64,000 bases of DNA from CAVSUZ01 sp963791885 (GCA_963791885.1 CAWBUL010000005.1:248001-312000); one strand, 5' to 3'; positions 18,046 to 27,145 are shown, counted from the stretch's first letter. The notes: generated from the letters alone by a model not told the origin. A program made the numbers and translations.

Positions 18046-18769
18046 AGCGAGCGGCAGTCGCTTTTTCCATTGCTTATTGACCGCGGTTCCCGCGGCAGCT
18101 CAGTCCGTGAGTATCGACCTGGGTTCGGGTGGGTCCGCCAGTGCGACCAGCCGGTTAGTGCAAATCACGGCCTTGATCACGGTGCTGTCGCTAGCGCCCA
18201 GTCTGCTTGTGATGATGACGGCATTCACTCGCATTGTGATTGTTCTATCATTGCTGCGGAGTGCGCTCAGCACGCAGGGTACGCCGCCTAACACCGTATT
18301 GATAGGGCTCGCTCTGTTTCTGACATTCTTTGTGATGCAGCCCGTTCTGCAGGATTCCTGGGTTCACGGAGTGCTGCCACTCAGTGAGGGCCGAGTAGCG
18401 GATATGGACGGATTGCGTCTAGCGGCCGAGCCGTTTCGTCGGTTCATGATCGATAACCTTCACCAAGCTGATCTGAACCTGTTTTTGAATATGGCTCGAC
18501 TGCCAAATCCGCCTACACCTGATCAGGTGCCCTGGCGGGCCTTGGTACCGGCGTTCATGGTGGGGGAACTGCGGCGTGCTTTCGAGATCGGGTTTCTGAT
18601 TTTCCTGCCGTTTCTGGTGATCGACATGGTGATTGCCAGCGTTCTGATGAGCATGGGGATGATGATGCTTCCACCCAGCGTCGTCTCATTGCCGGTCAAG
18701 CTTATTTTTTTCGTGCGAATTGATGGCTGGCGACTTGTGGCGGGTAGCCTGGTTCAGGGCTTTCATTGA
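18014..18769 (+). CDS. fliP: Flagellar export gate protein FliP
   Basis: Inner-membrane pore subunit of the flagellar export apparatus. SLLVMMTAFTRIVIVLSLLR, a central GIFQDS-like region altered to PVLQDSWVHG, PAFMVGELRRAFEIGF and SMGMMMLPPSVVSLPVKLI identify it. The observed frame starts at GTG 18014 (or ATG 18026), overlapping fliO. A better start would be GTG 18042, whose frame reads VKRAAVAF before failing; one extra T in the T5 run at 18062-18066 would join it to CLLTAVPAAAQS and give 242 residues. So the 5' end may carry a one-base deletion. Confidence 0.88.
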   Translation: MPGRMGTAAREASGSRFFHCLLTAVPAAAQSVSIDLGSGGSASATSRLVQITALITVLSLAPSLLVMMTAFTRIVIVLSLLRSALSTQGTPPNTVLIGLALFLTFFVMQPVLQDSWVHGVLPLSEGRVADMDGLRLAAEPFRRFMIDNLHQADLNLFLNMARLPNPPTPDQVPWRALVPAFMVGELRRAFEIGFLIFLPFLVIDMVIASVLMSMGMMMLPPSVVSLPVKLIFFVRIDGWRLVAGSLVQGFH

Positions 18770-18798
18770 GGGTGGCCGCAAGGAAACCGCTTCTATTA

Positions 18799-19663
18799 TT
18801 AGGGCAGATGCTTCCGGATGTAAGGGGGAAGCTTAAAGGCTGCAACGTGTACTTCGGGTGACCAGGTACTGCGTCTGACCAAGGACGCCGCTTGCATCAG
18901 CGCGATTGCGGATCTCCGCTTCCTCGACATCGGTGAGCGTCGGATCCTTGGCCGCCCAGCCCAGGGTCATGAACCCGCCGACATAGGTCGGGACAGCCGC
19001 GACATAGGCGGTGACGTGCGGGAAGAAGCGCGCACGCCGGCTGCTTGATTGCGCCAGTTCGTCACCTTGCATGAAAGGAACACCGCATTGGTTCACGATA
19101 ATTCCCCGGTCAGTGAGAATACGGGCACAGCTCTGGTAGAAGTCGTCGGTGAACAACACCTCTCCGACGCCGATTGGGTCGGTAAAGTCGACGATAATAA
19201 CGTCGAACGAGGCCGTTGAGGCCTGCCTTACGTACTCGATCCCGTCGCCGACAATGACCTGCGCTCTCGGATCCGACCAGGCTTCGCCGGCGACGTCCGG
19301 CATAAATTCCTTGGCCAGCCGGATCACTTCTCGGTCGATTTCCACCATCACGGCCTGGCGTATTGACTTGTATGCGAGTACGCGCCGGAGAACGCCGCCG
19401 TCACCCGCCCCAATGATCAACACGCGCTCTACGTTCCCGTGTGCAAGGATCGGAACGTGGGCGATCATTTCCTGGTAGACGAACTCATCCCTTTCGGTGA
19501 TCTGGATGACGCCGTCGAGCACCATTACCCTGCCGTGGGATGTGCTTTCGAAAACCAGGATATCCTGGAAATCAGAACGCACGCGGGCTAGCTCTCTCGT
19601 GGCCAGAAAGCGCTGCCCCCAATCAGGGTACAGCGTTTCACTGAGCCACACGTCGATCGGCAT
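18799..19663 (-). CDS. speE: Spermidine synthase SpeE (3' frameshift)
   Basis: Aminopropyltransferase making spermidine from putrescine and decarboxylated SAM. From ATG 19663 the protein reads MPIDVWLSETLYPDWGQRF, then LIIGAGDGGVLRRVL (SAM loop) and IIVDFTDPIGVGEVLF (catalytic Asp). The observed frame ends at 18833 with an atypical tail; removing one base of the GG at 18865-18866 restores QYWSPEVHVAAFKLPPYIRK to a stop at 18799, the normal SpeE end, and 287 residues. The frame also extends upstream to 19984, but that part is non-homologous. Operon with speD. Confidence 0.85.
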
Positions 19664-19674
19664 CTTCGGGCCGA

Positions 19675-20124
19675 TCAGGGAACGAGGCCGCGGCGTTGCT
19701 CGCTGAGCTGGATACTGCCTGGATTGAAGGCCGCCTTGAGCATGGGGATCGAACGATAGGGATCGCAAGCCCCGCACATGAATATATCGATCGCGGCGAA
19801 GGCGCGCTCTGGCCACGTGTGAATGGAGATATGACTCTCCGCCAAAACGATGACACCCGACACCCCACCATTGGGAGAGAAATGGTGGAAGTGGCTGTGC
19901 AGTATGGTCGCACCGGCTGCTTCGGCAGCTTCGCGCAAGGCGGAGTCGATGAGATCCGGATCGCAGAGATTCTCGGCGTTCCATAAGTCGAGCAGAAGAT
20001 GCGTACCTGCGAAACGCAGGCCGTCCTTCTGAACGAAGTAGTCCTTCTGCGCCTCCGCGCCGGATGTGTTCTGGTTGCTGCTCGGAAGGTCCGAGACCAT
20101 CCCCAGAGGAGTGAGAGCGTCCAT
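19675..20124 (-). CDS. speD: S-adenosylmethionine decarboxylase proenzyme SpeD
   Basis: Provides the aminopropyl donor for SpeE. The 149-residue reading from ATG 20124 contains LAESHISIHTWPE; the enzyme cleaves itself before the Ser of this ESH motif to create its pyruvoyl cofactor. Catalytic FMCGACDP follows and GTHLLLDLWNAE is the N-terminal signature. It has an N-terminal extension of about 28 residues before QKDGLRF. An upstream frame to 20175 exists, but ATG 20124 is nearer to the conserved part. It lies 11 bp before speE. Confidence 0.92.
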   Translation of the reverse strand: MDALTPLGMVSDLPSSNQNTSGAEAQKDYFVQKDGLRFAGTHLLLDLWNAENLCDPDLIDSALREAAEAAGATILHSHFHHFSPNGGVSGVIVLAESHISIHTWPERAFAAIDIFMCGACDPYRSIPMLKAAFNPGSIQLSEQRRGLVP

Positions 20125-20259
20125 CGCTACCCTATTCCTGCCAGTAGACGGCCGGGGCGCGTGCCCGGGGGCCAAGGTCGCCCGAGATGGGGTCAGAGGA
20201 GCGGCGATGCAAGAGGAATTTTGGGTGCCTGGATGATATTTCTCTGAATGCGGGACCAG

Positions 20260-21448
20260 TCAGCGGATGGCGTTCAGGTCCTGGTCGAGTGAGCGGGCTC
20301 GCTGGATCTCCTCGGCTGAGCGAGGCAGGTCTGCAGTTCGGGCGATTGGCGGTTCAGTGAGGTCGCGGAACATACGTGCCGTTGGGTCAGCAGCGAAGCG
20401 GGCCAGGTATTGACTCCGGATTTGCTCGAGGCCAGCGCTCTCGTCTGCACGCGCCATTGTCGCCGCGAGTTCCAGAAGCAAACGGCGTTGGGCGGCGTTG
20501 AGCGGTCCGGCCGCCGGCACGATTTGGGATGCGAGCGCGGTGAGGCTCTGAGCGGCAGCTGGCCAGTCCTGAGCGGATAGCTGCAGGTCTGCTTTGAGGC
20601 GAATGGCTGGCGGGGTGGAAATATCGTTCAGGAGCGCCAAACCCTCGTTCCTGTGGCCTTCGCTTGCCAGAGCCCGCGCGGATGTCAAGGTGCGCTGTTG
20701 GACCAGGTCAGGCGGTAGTCCGCTGGAATCAGAGGAGGTGAGGGTCTGAAGAGCAGCCGCCGGATTGCCGATTCGGAGTTGTAGTTCGGCCAGACGGGCG
20801 CCCTCGGCTGCCTGATTTTCGCCAGGCGGGGTTGTCTTCAAAAGCTCCTGAAGGATGGAGGCCGCCTGAGTCTGAAGGTCGAGGGCCAGCAGGTGGTCGA
20901 CAATTTTGACTTGCACCTGAGGGTCTGCTCCCGAGCCTGGAACGACATCCGCGTTATCTTGAATAATCCCCAGGTATTCGAGGGCCGGTACGCTGTTGCT
21001 CTCAGGAGAAGAGAGAAAGGTGGCTAGCATCTCCCTGCGGCGGCCGTTGAGGGCTTCGGCCTGATCAGGGAAATCGTGAGCAAGACTCCGGAGCTCTCCC
21101 AAGGCGCGGCGCCACTGTCCTGTCTGCGAGAGAAGGTCCGCAAGGCGGAGACGGTTATGACGTTCGATTTCGCCGCCGTGCCATGCAACGGACAGGCGAT
21201 CGAATATGTCAGCAGCCTGCTGCTTCGAGATCAGGTTCTTGGATACCCTGATCTCGGCCGTCTTCGCGCCCGCTTCAACCCGCAACAGGGGGTCGGGACC
21301 CGATATCAGGGGTGCATAGATGCTCAACGCTTTATCCAATTCACCGCGCGCCTGGGCGAGCATGCCGCGGGCGAGAGCGAGCGAGGGCAAGTCGGGCTGC
21401 ACTTGAAGCAACGCTTGTGCCGCTGCGAGCTGCCCCGTGGATACAAGG
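20260..21448 (-). pseudogene. TPR-like repeat protein, 5' end removed at IS21 insertion
   Basis: The host frame runs from the IS edge at 21448 (HLVSTGQLAAAQALLQVQPDLP) to 20260, about 395 residues, with no start of its own near the edge. It is Ala/Leu-rich and built of helical pairs (ALARGMLAQARGELDKALSIY; NRLRLADLLSQTGQWRRALGEL) like tetratricopeptide repeats. In its flagellar context it could be a motility-associated TPR protein. The missing N-terminus is not found on the other side of the IS, which implies a deletion. Confidence 0.65.
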
Positions 21449-21474
21449 TGTTGATTTTCGCTGAGAACTGACCC
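21449..21474 (+). repeat. IS21 left terminal inverted repeat
   Basis: Reads TGTTGATTTTC then three bases, then GAGAACTGACCC. Matches the right end at 22 or more of 26 positions. The TG terminus fits the IS21 family rule. Confidence 0.8.
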
Positions 21475-21520
21475 GGGTTTTCCACCGAGAACTGACCCGG
21501 GTGAATTTATGGTTTGCGGG

Positions 21521-22313
21521 TCATACCGGGGTCAAGTTCTTGGCCTTTTCCTTTCGGCCCTTGTTGGCGGCCGAGCTGGCTTTGAAGCGGAAGCTGTCAT
21601 TGCCGGTTTCCACGATGTGGCAGTGGTGGGTGAGGCGGTCGAGCATGGCGGTCGTCATCTTAGCGTCGCCGAACACGTCAGCCCATTCGCTGAAGCTCAG
21701 GTTCGTGGTGATGACCACAGAGGCCCGTTCGTAAAGCTTGCTCAGCAGGTGGAAAAGCAGCGCGCCGCCGGAGGGGCTGAACGGCAGATAGCCCAATTCA
21801 TCGAGCATTACGAGGTCGCACCGCATCAGCCGATCCGCGATCTGACCCGATCGGCCCTGAGTTTTCTCCTGCTCCAGCGCATTGACCAGGTCGACGGTCC
21901 CGAAGAACCGAACCTTTTTGCGATGGTGTTCAACCGCCTGCACGCCAAGCGCCGTGGCGATGTGGGTCTTGCCGGTGCCCGGACCGCCGACGAGGACCAC
22001 GTTGTCGGCGTTTTCGATGAACTCACACCGGTAAAGCTGGCGCACCAGGGCTTCATTGGTTTCGCTGGACGCAAAATCAAAACCGCTCAGATCCTTGTAG
22101 ACGGGGAAGCGCGCCGCCTTCAGCTGGTAGGCAACCGATCGAACCTCGCGCTCGGCGGTTTCCGCCTTGAGCAGACTGTGAGAGAATGGGGACGGCCGAA
22201 TTGAACGCTGGCGCGCCCTGCTCCATCAGCTCGCCCGCGGCTTGCGCCATGCCAAACATCTTCAGGCCGCGCAGCATCACGACAATCGCCGCCCCGGCCG
22301 GATCATGACGCAT
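21521..22313 (-). pseudogene. istB: IS21 helper ATPase IstB (one-base frameshift)
   Basis: AAA+ ATPase that assists the IstA transposase. ATG 22313 opens MRHDPAGAAIVVMLRGLKMF up to AVPILSQ; the other frame continues LLKAETAEREVRSVAYQLKA ... GGPGTGKTHIATALG (Walker A) and LVMLDELGYLP (Walker B) to 21521. Removing one base near 22195 joins them and gives 263 residues, the normal IstB size. It overlaps the end of istA by 11 bp. Uncorrected, the ATPase domain is open only from 22045. Confidence 0.85.
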
Positions 22314-23835
22314 GGCGGGCCTCCTGTAGCTTCTCGCGCAGGGCATCGTAGCGTTCGACGTCGGCACGTGGCTCCCGGTCCAGGGCCAAGGCCTGCGGAG
22401 CCGCGATCATTGCTGTGGCCGTGGATTTGCCGTCGATCAGCCGGTGCAACATGTTCAGCACGTGCGTCTTTGTCGGCGCCCCATCACTCAGCGCCAGTTC
22501 GACGGCACACAACACCGCATCTTCACCATGGTGCAGGACGAGGGCAAGAATCTCCACCATCTCCCGGTCGCCTCCGGGCTGCTTGAGAAGGTGCTGTTGC
22601 AGCCGCTTGAACGCTTCCGGCAATTCGGCGAACGGCGCGCCATTACGCAGAGCTCCCGGCTTGCGCTGGATCACCGCGAGATAGTGGTGCCAATCATAGA
22701 TGGTGCGGCCGGGCAGATGATGCGACCGCTCGATGAGCCGCGCGTGTTCGCAGATGACTTGCCCTTCGGCAACGACAACGACGCGGCCTGGATAAACCCT
22801 TAAGCTGACGCGATGATTGGCGAAGGACGCGGGCACGCTGTAGCGGTTGCGATCAAAGTGAACGAGGCAGGTGGGCGAAACGCGTTTGCCGTATTCAACA
22901 AAACCATCGAACGGTCTGCCAACGGCCATCAGGCATCCGACTTCACTTTGCCACGCATCGAATATCGAGCCTTGCTGGCTGCCGTGTGGAATCTCGCGCC
23001 ATAGCGCTTGGCAGCGTTGTTCCAGCCAGTCGTTCAAGTCAGCCAGCGTCACAAAACGCGGCATGGTCTGCCACAGCCGATGACGCGCGTCCTGGACATT
23101 CTTCTCGATCTGACCCTTCTCCCAGCCTGAGGCCGGATTGCAAAAGTCAGCATCGAAAAGGTAGTGGCTGGCCATCGCGGCAAAGCGTGCATTGACCTGG
23201 CGCTTCTTGCCGACGCCAACTTGGTCAACAGCCGTTCTCATATTGTCGTAGATGCCGCGGCGCGGCACGCCGCCAAGCACCCGGAACGCATGATGATGCG
23301 CGTCGAACAGCATCTCGTGCGTCTGCAGCGGATAGGCCCGGACAATGAAGGTGCGGCTGTAGCAAAGCTTGAAGTGCGCAGCTTGCAGCTTGGTCCGTTC
23401 GCCGCCGATAACGGCCCACTCCTCGCTCCAGTCGAACTGGAAAGCTTCGCCCGGCTGGAAAATCAGCGGAACAAAGGCCCCGCGGCCGGTCGTCTGCTGC
23501 TCCCGCTGCCGATGCTCCTTCCAGGTGCGGGCGAACGCCGCAACACGGCCGTATGAACCTTCAAACCCGAGGGCGGCCAGATCCGCATGCAACCGCTTGA
23601 TCGTCCGCCTCTGCTTGCGCGGCCTGCCGCTCTCTAGCTTTAGCCAGGCCGACAGTTTCTCGGCGAACGCGTCCAGCTTGCTGGGCCGCTCCGGCACCTT
23701 GAAGGCCGGTTCCACCACGTCGCCCCGCAAGTATTTGCGGATGGTGTTCCGCGATAGCCCAGTCCTGCGGGCGATCTCCCGTATCGAAAGCTGGTCTCGA
23801 AGCGCCCAGCGACGGATCACGCTCAGTAACTCCAT
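22303..23835 (-). CDS. istA: IS21-family transposase IstA
   Basis: DDE transposase of the IS21 element. Residues ~1-60 include a helix-turn-helix (LSIREIARRTGLSRNTIRKY). The integrase core contains AFQFDWSEEWAVI (first Asp), GIYDNMRTAV (second Asp) and FCNPASGWEKGQIEKNV with the Glu. The C-terminal beta domain includes RYSVPASFANHRVSLRVYPG. ATG 23835 (MELLSVIRRW) is preferred over the open upstream frame to 23895 because homologous IstA proteins begin at that motif. Appears intact. Confidence 0.92.
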   Translation of the reverse strand: MELLSVIRRWALRDQLSIREIARRTGLSRNTIRKYLRGDVVEPAFKVPERPSKLDAFAEKLSAWLKLESGRPRKQRRTIKRLHADLAALGFEGSYGRVAAFARTWKEHRQREQQTTGRGAFVPLIFQPGEAFQFDWSEEWAVIGGERTKLQAAHFKLCYSRTFIVRAYPLQTHEMLFDAHHHAFRVLGGVPRRGIYDNMRTAVDQVGVGKKRQVNARFAAMASHYLFDADFCNPASGWEKGQIEKNVQDARHRLWQTMPRFVTLADLNDWLEQRCQALWREIPHGSQQGSIFDAWQSEVGCLMAVGRPFDGFVEYGKRVSPTCLVHFDRNRYSVPASFANHRVSLRVYPGRVVVVAEGQVICEHARLIERSHHLPGRTIYDWHHYLAVIQRKPGALRNGAPFAELPEAFKRLQQHLLKQPGGDREMVEILALVLHHGEDAVLCAVELALSDGAPTKTHVLNMLHRLIDGKSTATAMIAAPQALALDREPRADVERYDALREKLQEARHAS

Positions 23836-23921
23836 GCTTATCACTCCCGTGGACCCCGCTGAAAACAGCCGGGGCGAGGTCAAAACATGGGTCAATTCTC
23901 AGTGGAAATTTGCCACCTGGT

Positions 23922-23947
23922 GGGTCAGTTCTCGATGAAACTCAACA
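23922..23947 (-). repeat. IS21 right terminal inverted repeat
   Basis: On the minus strand reads TGTTGAGTTTCATC then GAGAACTGACCC, the partner of 21449-21474. The terminal TGTTGA supplies the codons that end the interrupted cheZ-like gene. Confidence 0.8.
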
Positions 23948-24196
23948 ATCTCCTGTTATATCGTCGATCCGGAGCGCGGCTATTTCTGCTTTAGCGTTTG
24001 CGATTGTTCGCCCGAGCTCTTCCACCTCTCCGAGCAGGAGAGACTGGCTCGGCGAAGGTATCCCCGAAGTGCACGCAAGAACGGCACCGATAACCTCGGC
24101 GACCCATTCCGGTTCGGCTCCTGGACAACGCTCTCTGATTGGAGCGAGTATCGTGGCCAACGGCTCTGCTGGCTTGCCAGACAGTGCGTCATGCAT
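23942..24196 (-). pseudogene. CheZ-like chemotaxis phosphatase, N-terminal fragment cut by IS21
   Basis: An 84-residue frame from ATG 24196 overlapping the cheY stop by 8 bp. It ends EELGRTIANAKAEIAAL, then RIDDITGD, then C and stop, where the last two codons come from the IS end at 23947. In alphaproteobacterial CheZ-type proteins a similar AEIAALRPDDI stretch is followed by a TDELDAVVxATExAT motif, which is absent here. Identification relies on that short motif and on the position after cheY, so it is moderate. The catalytic part is lost. Confidence 0.55.
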
Positions 24197-24575
24197 TGCA
24201 GAGCACCTTCTCGATCTTTTCGCGCAGAGTTTCAGCATTAAATGGTTTAACGATATAGTTGGAAACACCTGCCTGTTTTGCGGCGATGACGTTATCTACT
24301 TTGCTTTCGGCGGTCACCATGATAAAAGGTACGCCCCTTAGTTTGGCATCAGCTCGGACTTCCTGAAGGAGTTGAAGGCCGGTCATCGGTTGCATGTTCC
24401 AATCGCTGATCACGAGGCCGAATTTTCCAGCCCGCAACTTTGCTAAAGCGCCAGCACCGTCCGTGGCTTCCTCCACGTTATTAAATTCCATTTGCTTCAA
24501 GAGATTGCGAACTATACGCAGCATGGTTTTGTAGTCATCGACAATAAGAACGTTAATGGACTTGTCCATCGGCAT
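24189..24575 (-). CDS. cheY: CheY-like single-domain response regulator
   Basis: A 128-residue receiver domain that, when phosphorylated, would bind FliM and alter rotation. Acidic pocket VLIVDDY, phospho-accepting Asp in GLVISDWNMQPMTG, conserved Thr in MVTAES, and Lys in NYIVKPF. ATG 24575 (MPMDKSINV) follows a GGAG ribosome site; the frame extends to 24662 without homology. It lies in the fliL-fliM-motE operon and overlaps the cheZ-like gene. Confidence 0.9.
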   Translation of the reverse strand: MPMDKSINVLIVDDYKTMLRIVRNLLKQMEFNNVEEATDGAGALAKLRAGKFGLVISDWNMQPMTGLQLLQEVRADAKLRGVPFIMVTAESKVDNVIAAKQAGVSNYIVKPFNAETLREKIEKVLCNA

Positions 24576-24600
24576 GATGGGCTCCGTACTTAGGTTGATA

Positions 24601-25623
24601 TTAAATGCCTTTGTTTGATGGCGAAGCAAGTTGTGCGAGTGGAGCGGTGAGATCACGTGCACGGTCGGGCTGCATCGCGGACAGGATAGCTGCTGCCTTC
24701 CTTTCGTTCATGCGGCGAGCGAGTTCTATCAGCACTGGCATGTCAAGATCGTCAAAGATTGTTGCTGCGTCCCGTGGTTTCATCGCTTCGTACAGCGTCA
24801 CGAGGTTGTCCCAGGCCGCCTCCTGTTCTTTCTGCCGGTCAGCGGCTTCCTGCTCAAGCTTGCTTTGGAGGGCCTGAAGCTCTTTGAGCCGCTCCTGCAA
24901 TTTGACTTCCTCGGCGCCTATGATGACCTGACGGTCGTCAAGCGCCCGAGTGCGTGCATCGAGCTCCTCGCGCCGTTTTCGGAGCTGCTGTAGGGTCTCG
25001 TAGTCCGCAGATGTTTCCGCCGCCGGCGTGGCGGAATGGGCTGTGGAGCTAGCCTGCAGAATAGGCGGCGTAGGGACCGTATCGAGACTGGGCGTCGCAG
25101 CGCGCACCAGTTCGAGAGACTTGAGACCGAGGAGTGATCCCAGGACAACGATCGTTGCCGGCAAGAACCGGAAATATGCCGAAATCATGTTTTTAGCTTC
25201 AAGGGCCTTAAGCAGATCGCGTTCCGCCTGGCTGCGAAGCCGCGCGCCCGAGCCGGTTTCCGGCAAGACGTCGCGGGTTCTGGCATCTCTGAGGGCCTGA
25301 TCCAGTCGGTCGGCGGTCTGTTCCGCCCGCCCCACAATGAATTCGAGGTCGCTATGCAGAAGGCGTGCGGCCTCGATTTGGCGAACGAGTTGTTTGCCCG
25401 CACCCTCGGCCGCAGAGCGAAGCTTGGCGACCCCTTCTTCTGCCTGCAATGTGCTGGCATTGAAGCCTGAAACCAAGCTTTCCAGCTCGGCTTTGTCGCG
25501 CTTCAGGATGCCGAGCGCACGTTCGAGGCGAAGGGCATGGAAGAGGGTCATCGCGAGCAAGCCGATCAGGACGATTTCAAGCGCCCAATCTGCGCCCGTT
25601 ATCTGTGGCGGCGCCAAAATCAT
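24601..25623 (-). CDS. DUF6468-MotE fused frame (flagellar motility proteins)
   Basis: 340 residues in two parts. Residues 1-145 (one N-terminal membrane segment, LEIVLIGLLAMTLFHALRLE, then a coiled coil) look like DUF6468. From Met146 (MISAYFRFLPATIVVLGSLL) the frame looks like MotE, with a coiled coil and a C-terminal MgtE-N-like domain (MKPRDAATIFDDLDMPVLIELARRM). These are usually separate genes. Deleting one base from the T5 run at 25190-25194 would end the first gene with a TGA overlapping the second ATG (ATGA). So it is a fusion or an indel artefact. Confidence 0.8.
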   Translation of the reverse strand: MILAPPQITGADWALEIVLIGLLAMTLFHALRLERALGILKRDKAELESLVSGFNASTLQAEEGVAKLRSAAEGAGKQLVRQIEAARLLHSDLEFIVGRAEQTADRLDQALRDARTRDVLPETGSGARLRSQAERDLLKALEAKNMISAYFRFLPATIVVLGSLLGLKSLELVRAATPSLDTVPTPPILQASSTAHSATPAAETSADYETLQQLRKRREELDARTRALDDRQVIIGAEEVKLQERLKELQALQSKLEQEAADRQKEQEAAWDNLVTLYEAMKPRDAATIFDDLDMPVLIELARRMNERKAAAILSAMQPDRARDLTAPLAQLASPSNKGI

Positions 25624-26666
25624 CGTTCCAATGCTGCCACGCGCTCAATCGAGCGTTCAATTCTCACCGCCAGCCGGTTCTTGCGGCGGCCAACCTTTGC
25701 TTGGAAGAGCGGTACAGAACCGCACCGGAGCTGGACAAGGGCATCAGGAGTGGCATTAAGCGCAATTCTTGTTCCAGGTGCTAGTGCAACGACATCAGAG
25801 AGGCGCATCGTTTGCTCGTCAAGAATGATGTCCAACTCGATTTCAGTGTTCCAAAGTTCTTCCGCCAGATGTGATTCCCAAATCGAGTCGCGGCCGAACT
25901 TCTCCCCCATGAACTGCTGGAGCAAGAGCTCACGAACCGGTTCGAGGGTCGCGTAGGGAAGTAGTAGCTCCATCTTGCCGCCGCGATCCTCCATATCAAC
26001 CCGTAGCCGGGCCAGAATCGCTGCGTTAGATAGCCTACTAATGGTGGCGAAGCGCGGATTCACCTCGAGGCGCTCATAATGAAAGCTGACAGGACAGAGA
26101 GGATCGAAGCTCCCCGAGAGATCGGAGAGGACGACACGAATCAGCCGCTCGACCAGTGTTCGCTCGATTGTCGTGTAAGGTCGCCCTTCAATTCGCATGG
26201 CCGCAGTGCCGCGGCGGCCTCCTAGCAAGACGTCCACGATGGAATAGATCATCGCGCTGTCGACAACCATCAATCCATAATTGTCCCACTCCTCAGCTTT
26301 GAATACCGCAAGCATTGCGGGAAGAGGAATAGAGTTCAGGTAGTCTCCAAAACGCAGTGAAAGGATGTTATCGATGCCGACTTCAACATTGTCGCTGGTG
26401 AAGTTGCGAAGGGACGTGGACATGATTCGGACGAGGCGATCGAAAACGATTTCCAGCATCGGTAGGCGTTCATAAGAAACCAGGCCCGAACTGATGATCT
26501 TTTGGATCCCTGTTCCCGCCTGTCCGCTCGCCGCCGCACTTTCAAATCCTAGCAGACTGTCTATTTCTGCTTGGTTAAGAACGCGCCCTGGCACCGCCGG
26601 CGCATTTTCGGAAGTCTCCCACGACGCGAGGCTCTCGCCGTTCCCGGAGTCTTCCTCGGCGGTCAT
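25620..26666 (-). CDS. fliM: Flagellar motor switch protein FliM
   Basis: C-ring protein that binds phospho-CheY and sets rotation direction. 348 residues. LNQAEIDSLLGF matches the N-terminal conserved segment, though the extreme N-terminal CheY-binding motif is not obvious. The middle CheC-like domain contains YERLPMLEIVFDRLVRIM and LLGGRRGTAAM, and the C-terminal SpoA domain contains LEIELDIILDEQTMRLSDV-type sequence. Overlaps fliL by 4 bp. Confidence 0.93.
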   Translation of the reverse strand: MTAEEDSGNGESLASWETSENAPAVPGRVLNQAEIDSLLGFESAAASGQAGTGIQKIISSGLVSYERLPMLEIVFDRLVRIMSTSLRNFTSDNVEVGIDNILSLRFGDYLNSIPLPAMLAVFKAEEWDNYGLMVVDSAMIYSIVDVLLGGRRGTAAMRIEGRPYTTIERTLVERLIRVVLSDLSGSFDPLCPVSFHYERLEVNPRFATISRLSNAAILARLRVDMEDRGGKMELLLPYATLEPVRELLLQQFMGEKFGRDSIWESHLAEELWNTEIELDIILDEQTMRLSDVVALAPGTRIALNATPDALVQLRCGSVPLFQAKVGRRKNRLAVRIERSIERVAALER

Positions 26667-27145
26667 TGCACCAGGATTTCGCCGAAGAGTACGTCCGTGA
26701 CGTGCGCGGGCGCAAGGACAATGGCTGCGCGGGCAATGAGCTCCTGCCGGAGGCGGTAGGTGCCCATCGCGCCTTGCAGCTCCTCAGGTCGAACCTCTCG
26801 CAGAAACGTTTGGAAGATGTCCACGAGTTTGGGCATCGCTATCTGAACCTGGGCAACGTCAGATTGCGGGGTTTCTAATTGAGCTTTGAGCTTGATGTAG
26901 CGAGGATGCTTTGGGTCGCTGTTGAGATTGGCGACCATTTCCGGCAATTGAACAAGGGCCGGGGGAGCCGGCCGCTGCTGACTGCCTCCGATCAAAGGGG
27001 AAAGGATTCCAAGGCGCCATGCGCCCGCGGCTATGACAGCCAACAGCACGGGCACTCCGAGGATCAGAGATCGCCGGTTCAGCTTCAGTCGGGACCGAGA
27101 AGCGGCCGCGCCTAGGTCAGCCGCCGGTGCCTCGGCTTCACTCAT
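26663..27145 (-). CDS. fliL: Flagellar basal-body-associated protein FliL
   Basis: A 160-residue protein with a single membrane segment (LILGVPVLLAVIAAGAWRL, residues ~28-46) and a periplasmic domain that supports stator function. VQLPEMVANLNSDPKHPRYI, then the C-terminal LRQELIARAAIVLAPAHVTD and VLFGEILVQ fit the family. Tight overlaps with fliM and the receiver-like gene upstream (4 bp each). Confidence 0.9.
   Translation of the reverse strand: MSEAEAPAADLGAAASRSRLKLNRRSLILGVPVLLAVIAAGAWRLGILSPLIGGSQQRPAPPALVQLPEMVANLNSDPKHPRYIKLKAQLETPQSDVAQVQIAMPKLVDIFQTFLREVRPEELQGAMGTYRLRQELIARAAIVLAPAHVTDVLFGEILVQ

Larger units (their letters stand above)
21449..23947 (-). mobile_element. IS21-family insertion sequence (istA-istB)
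   Basis: A 2,499-bp element carrying istA and istB on the minus strand. The ends are imperfect 26-bp inverted repeats, both starting TGTTGA and ending GAGAACTGACCC (21449-21474 and 23922-23947); a second GAGAACTGACCC-like copy lies just inside each end, as usual for IS21. The bases outside the two ends (ATACAAGG on the left, ATCTCCTG on the right) do not form a target duplication. It sits between a truncated cheZ-like gene and a truncated TPR-type gene. Confidence 0.88.
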
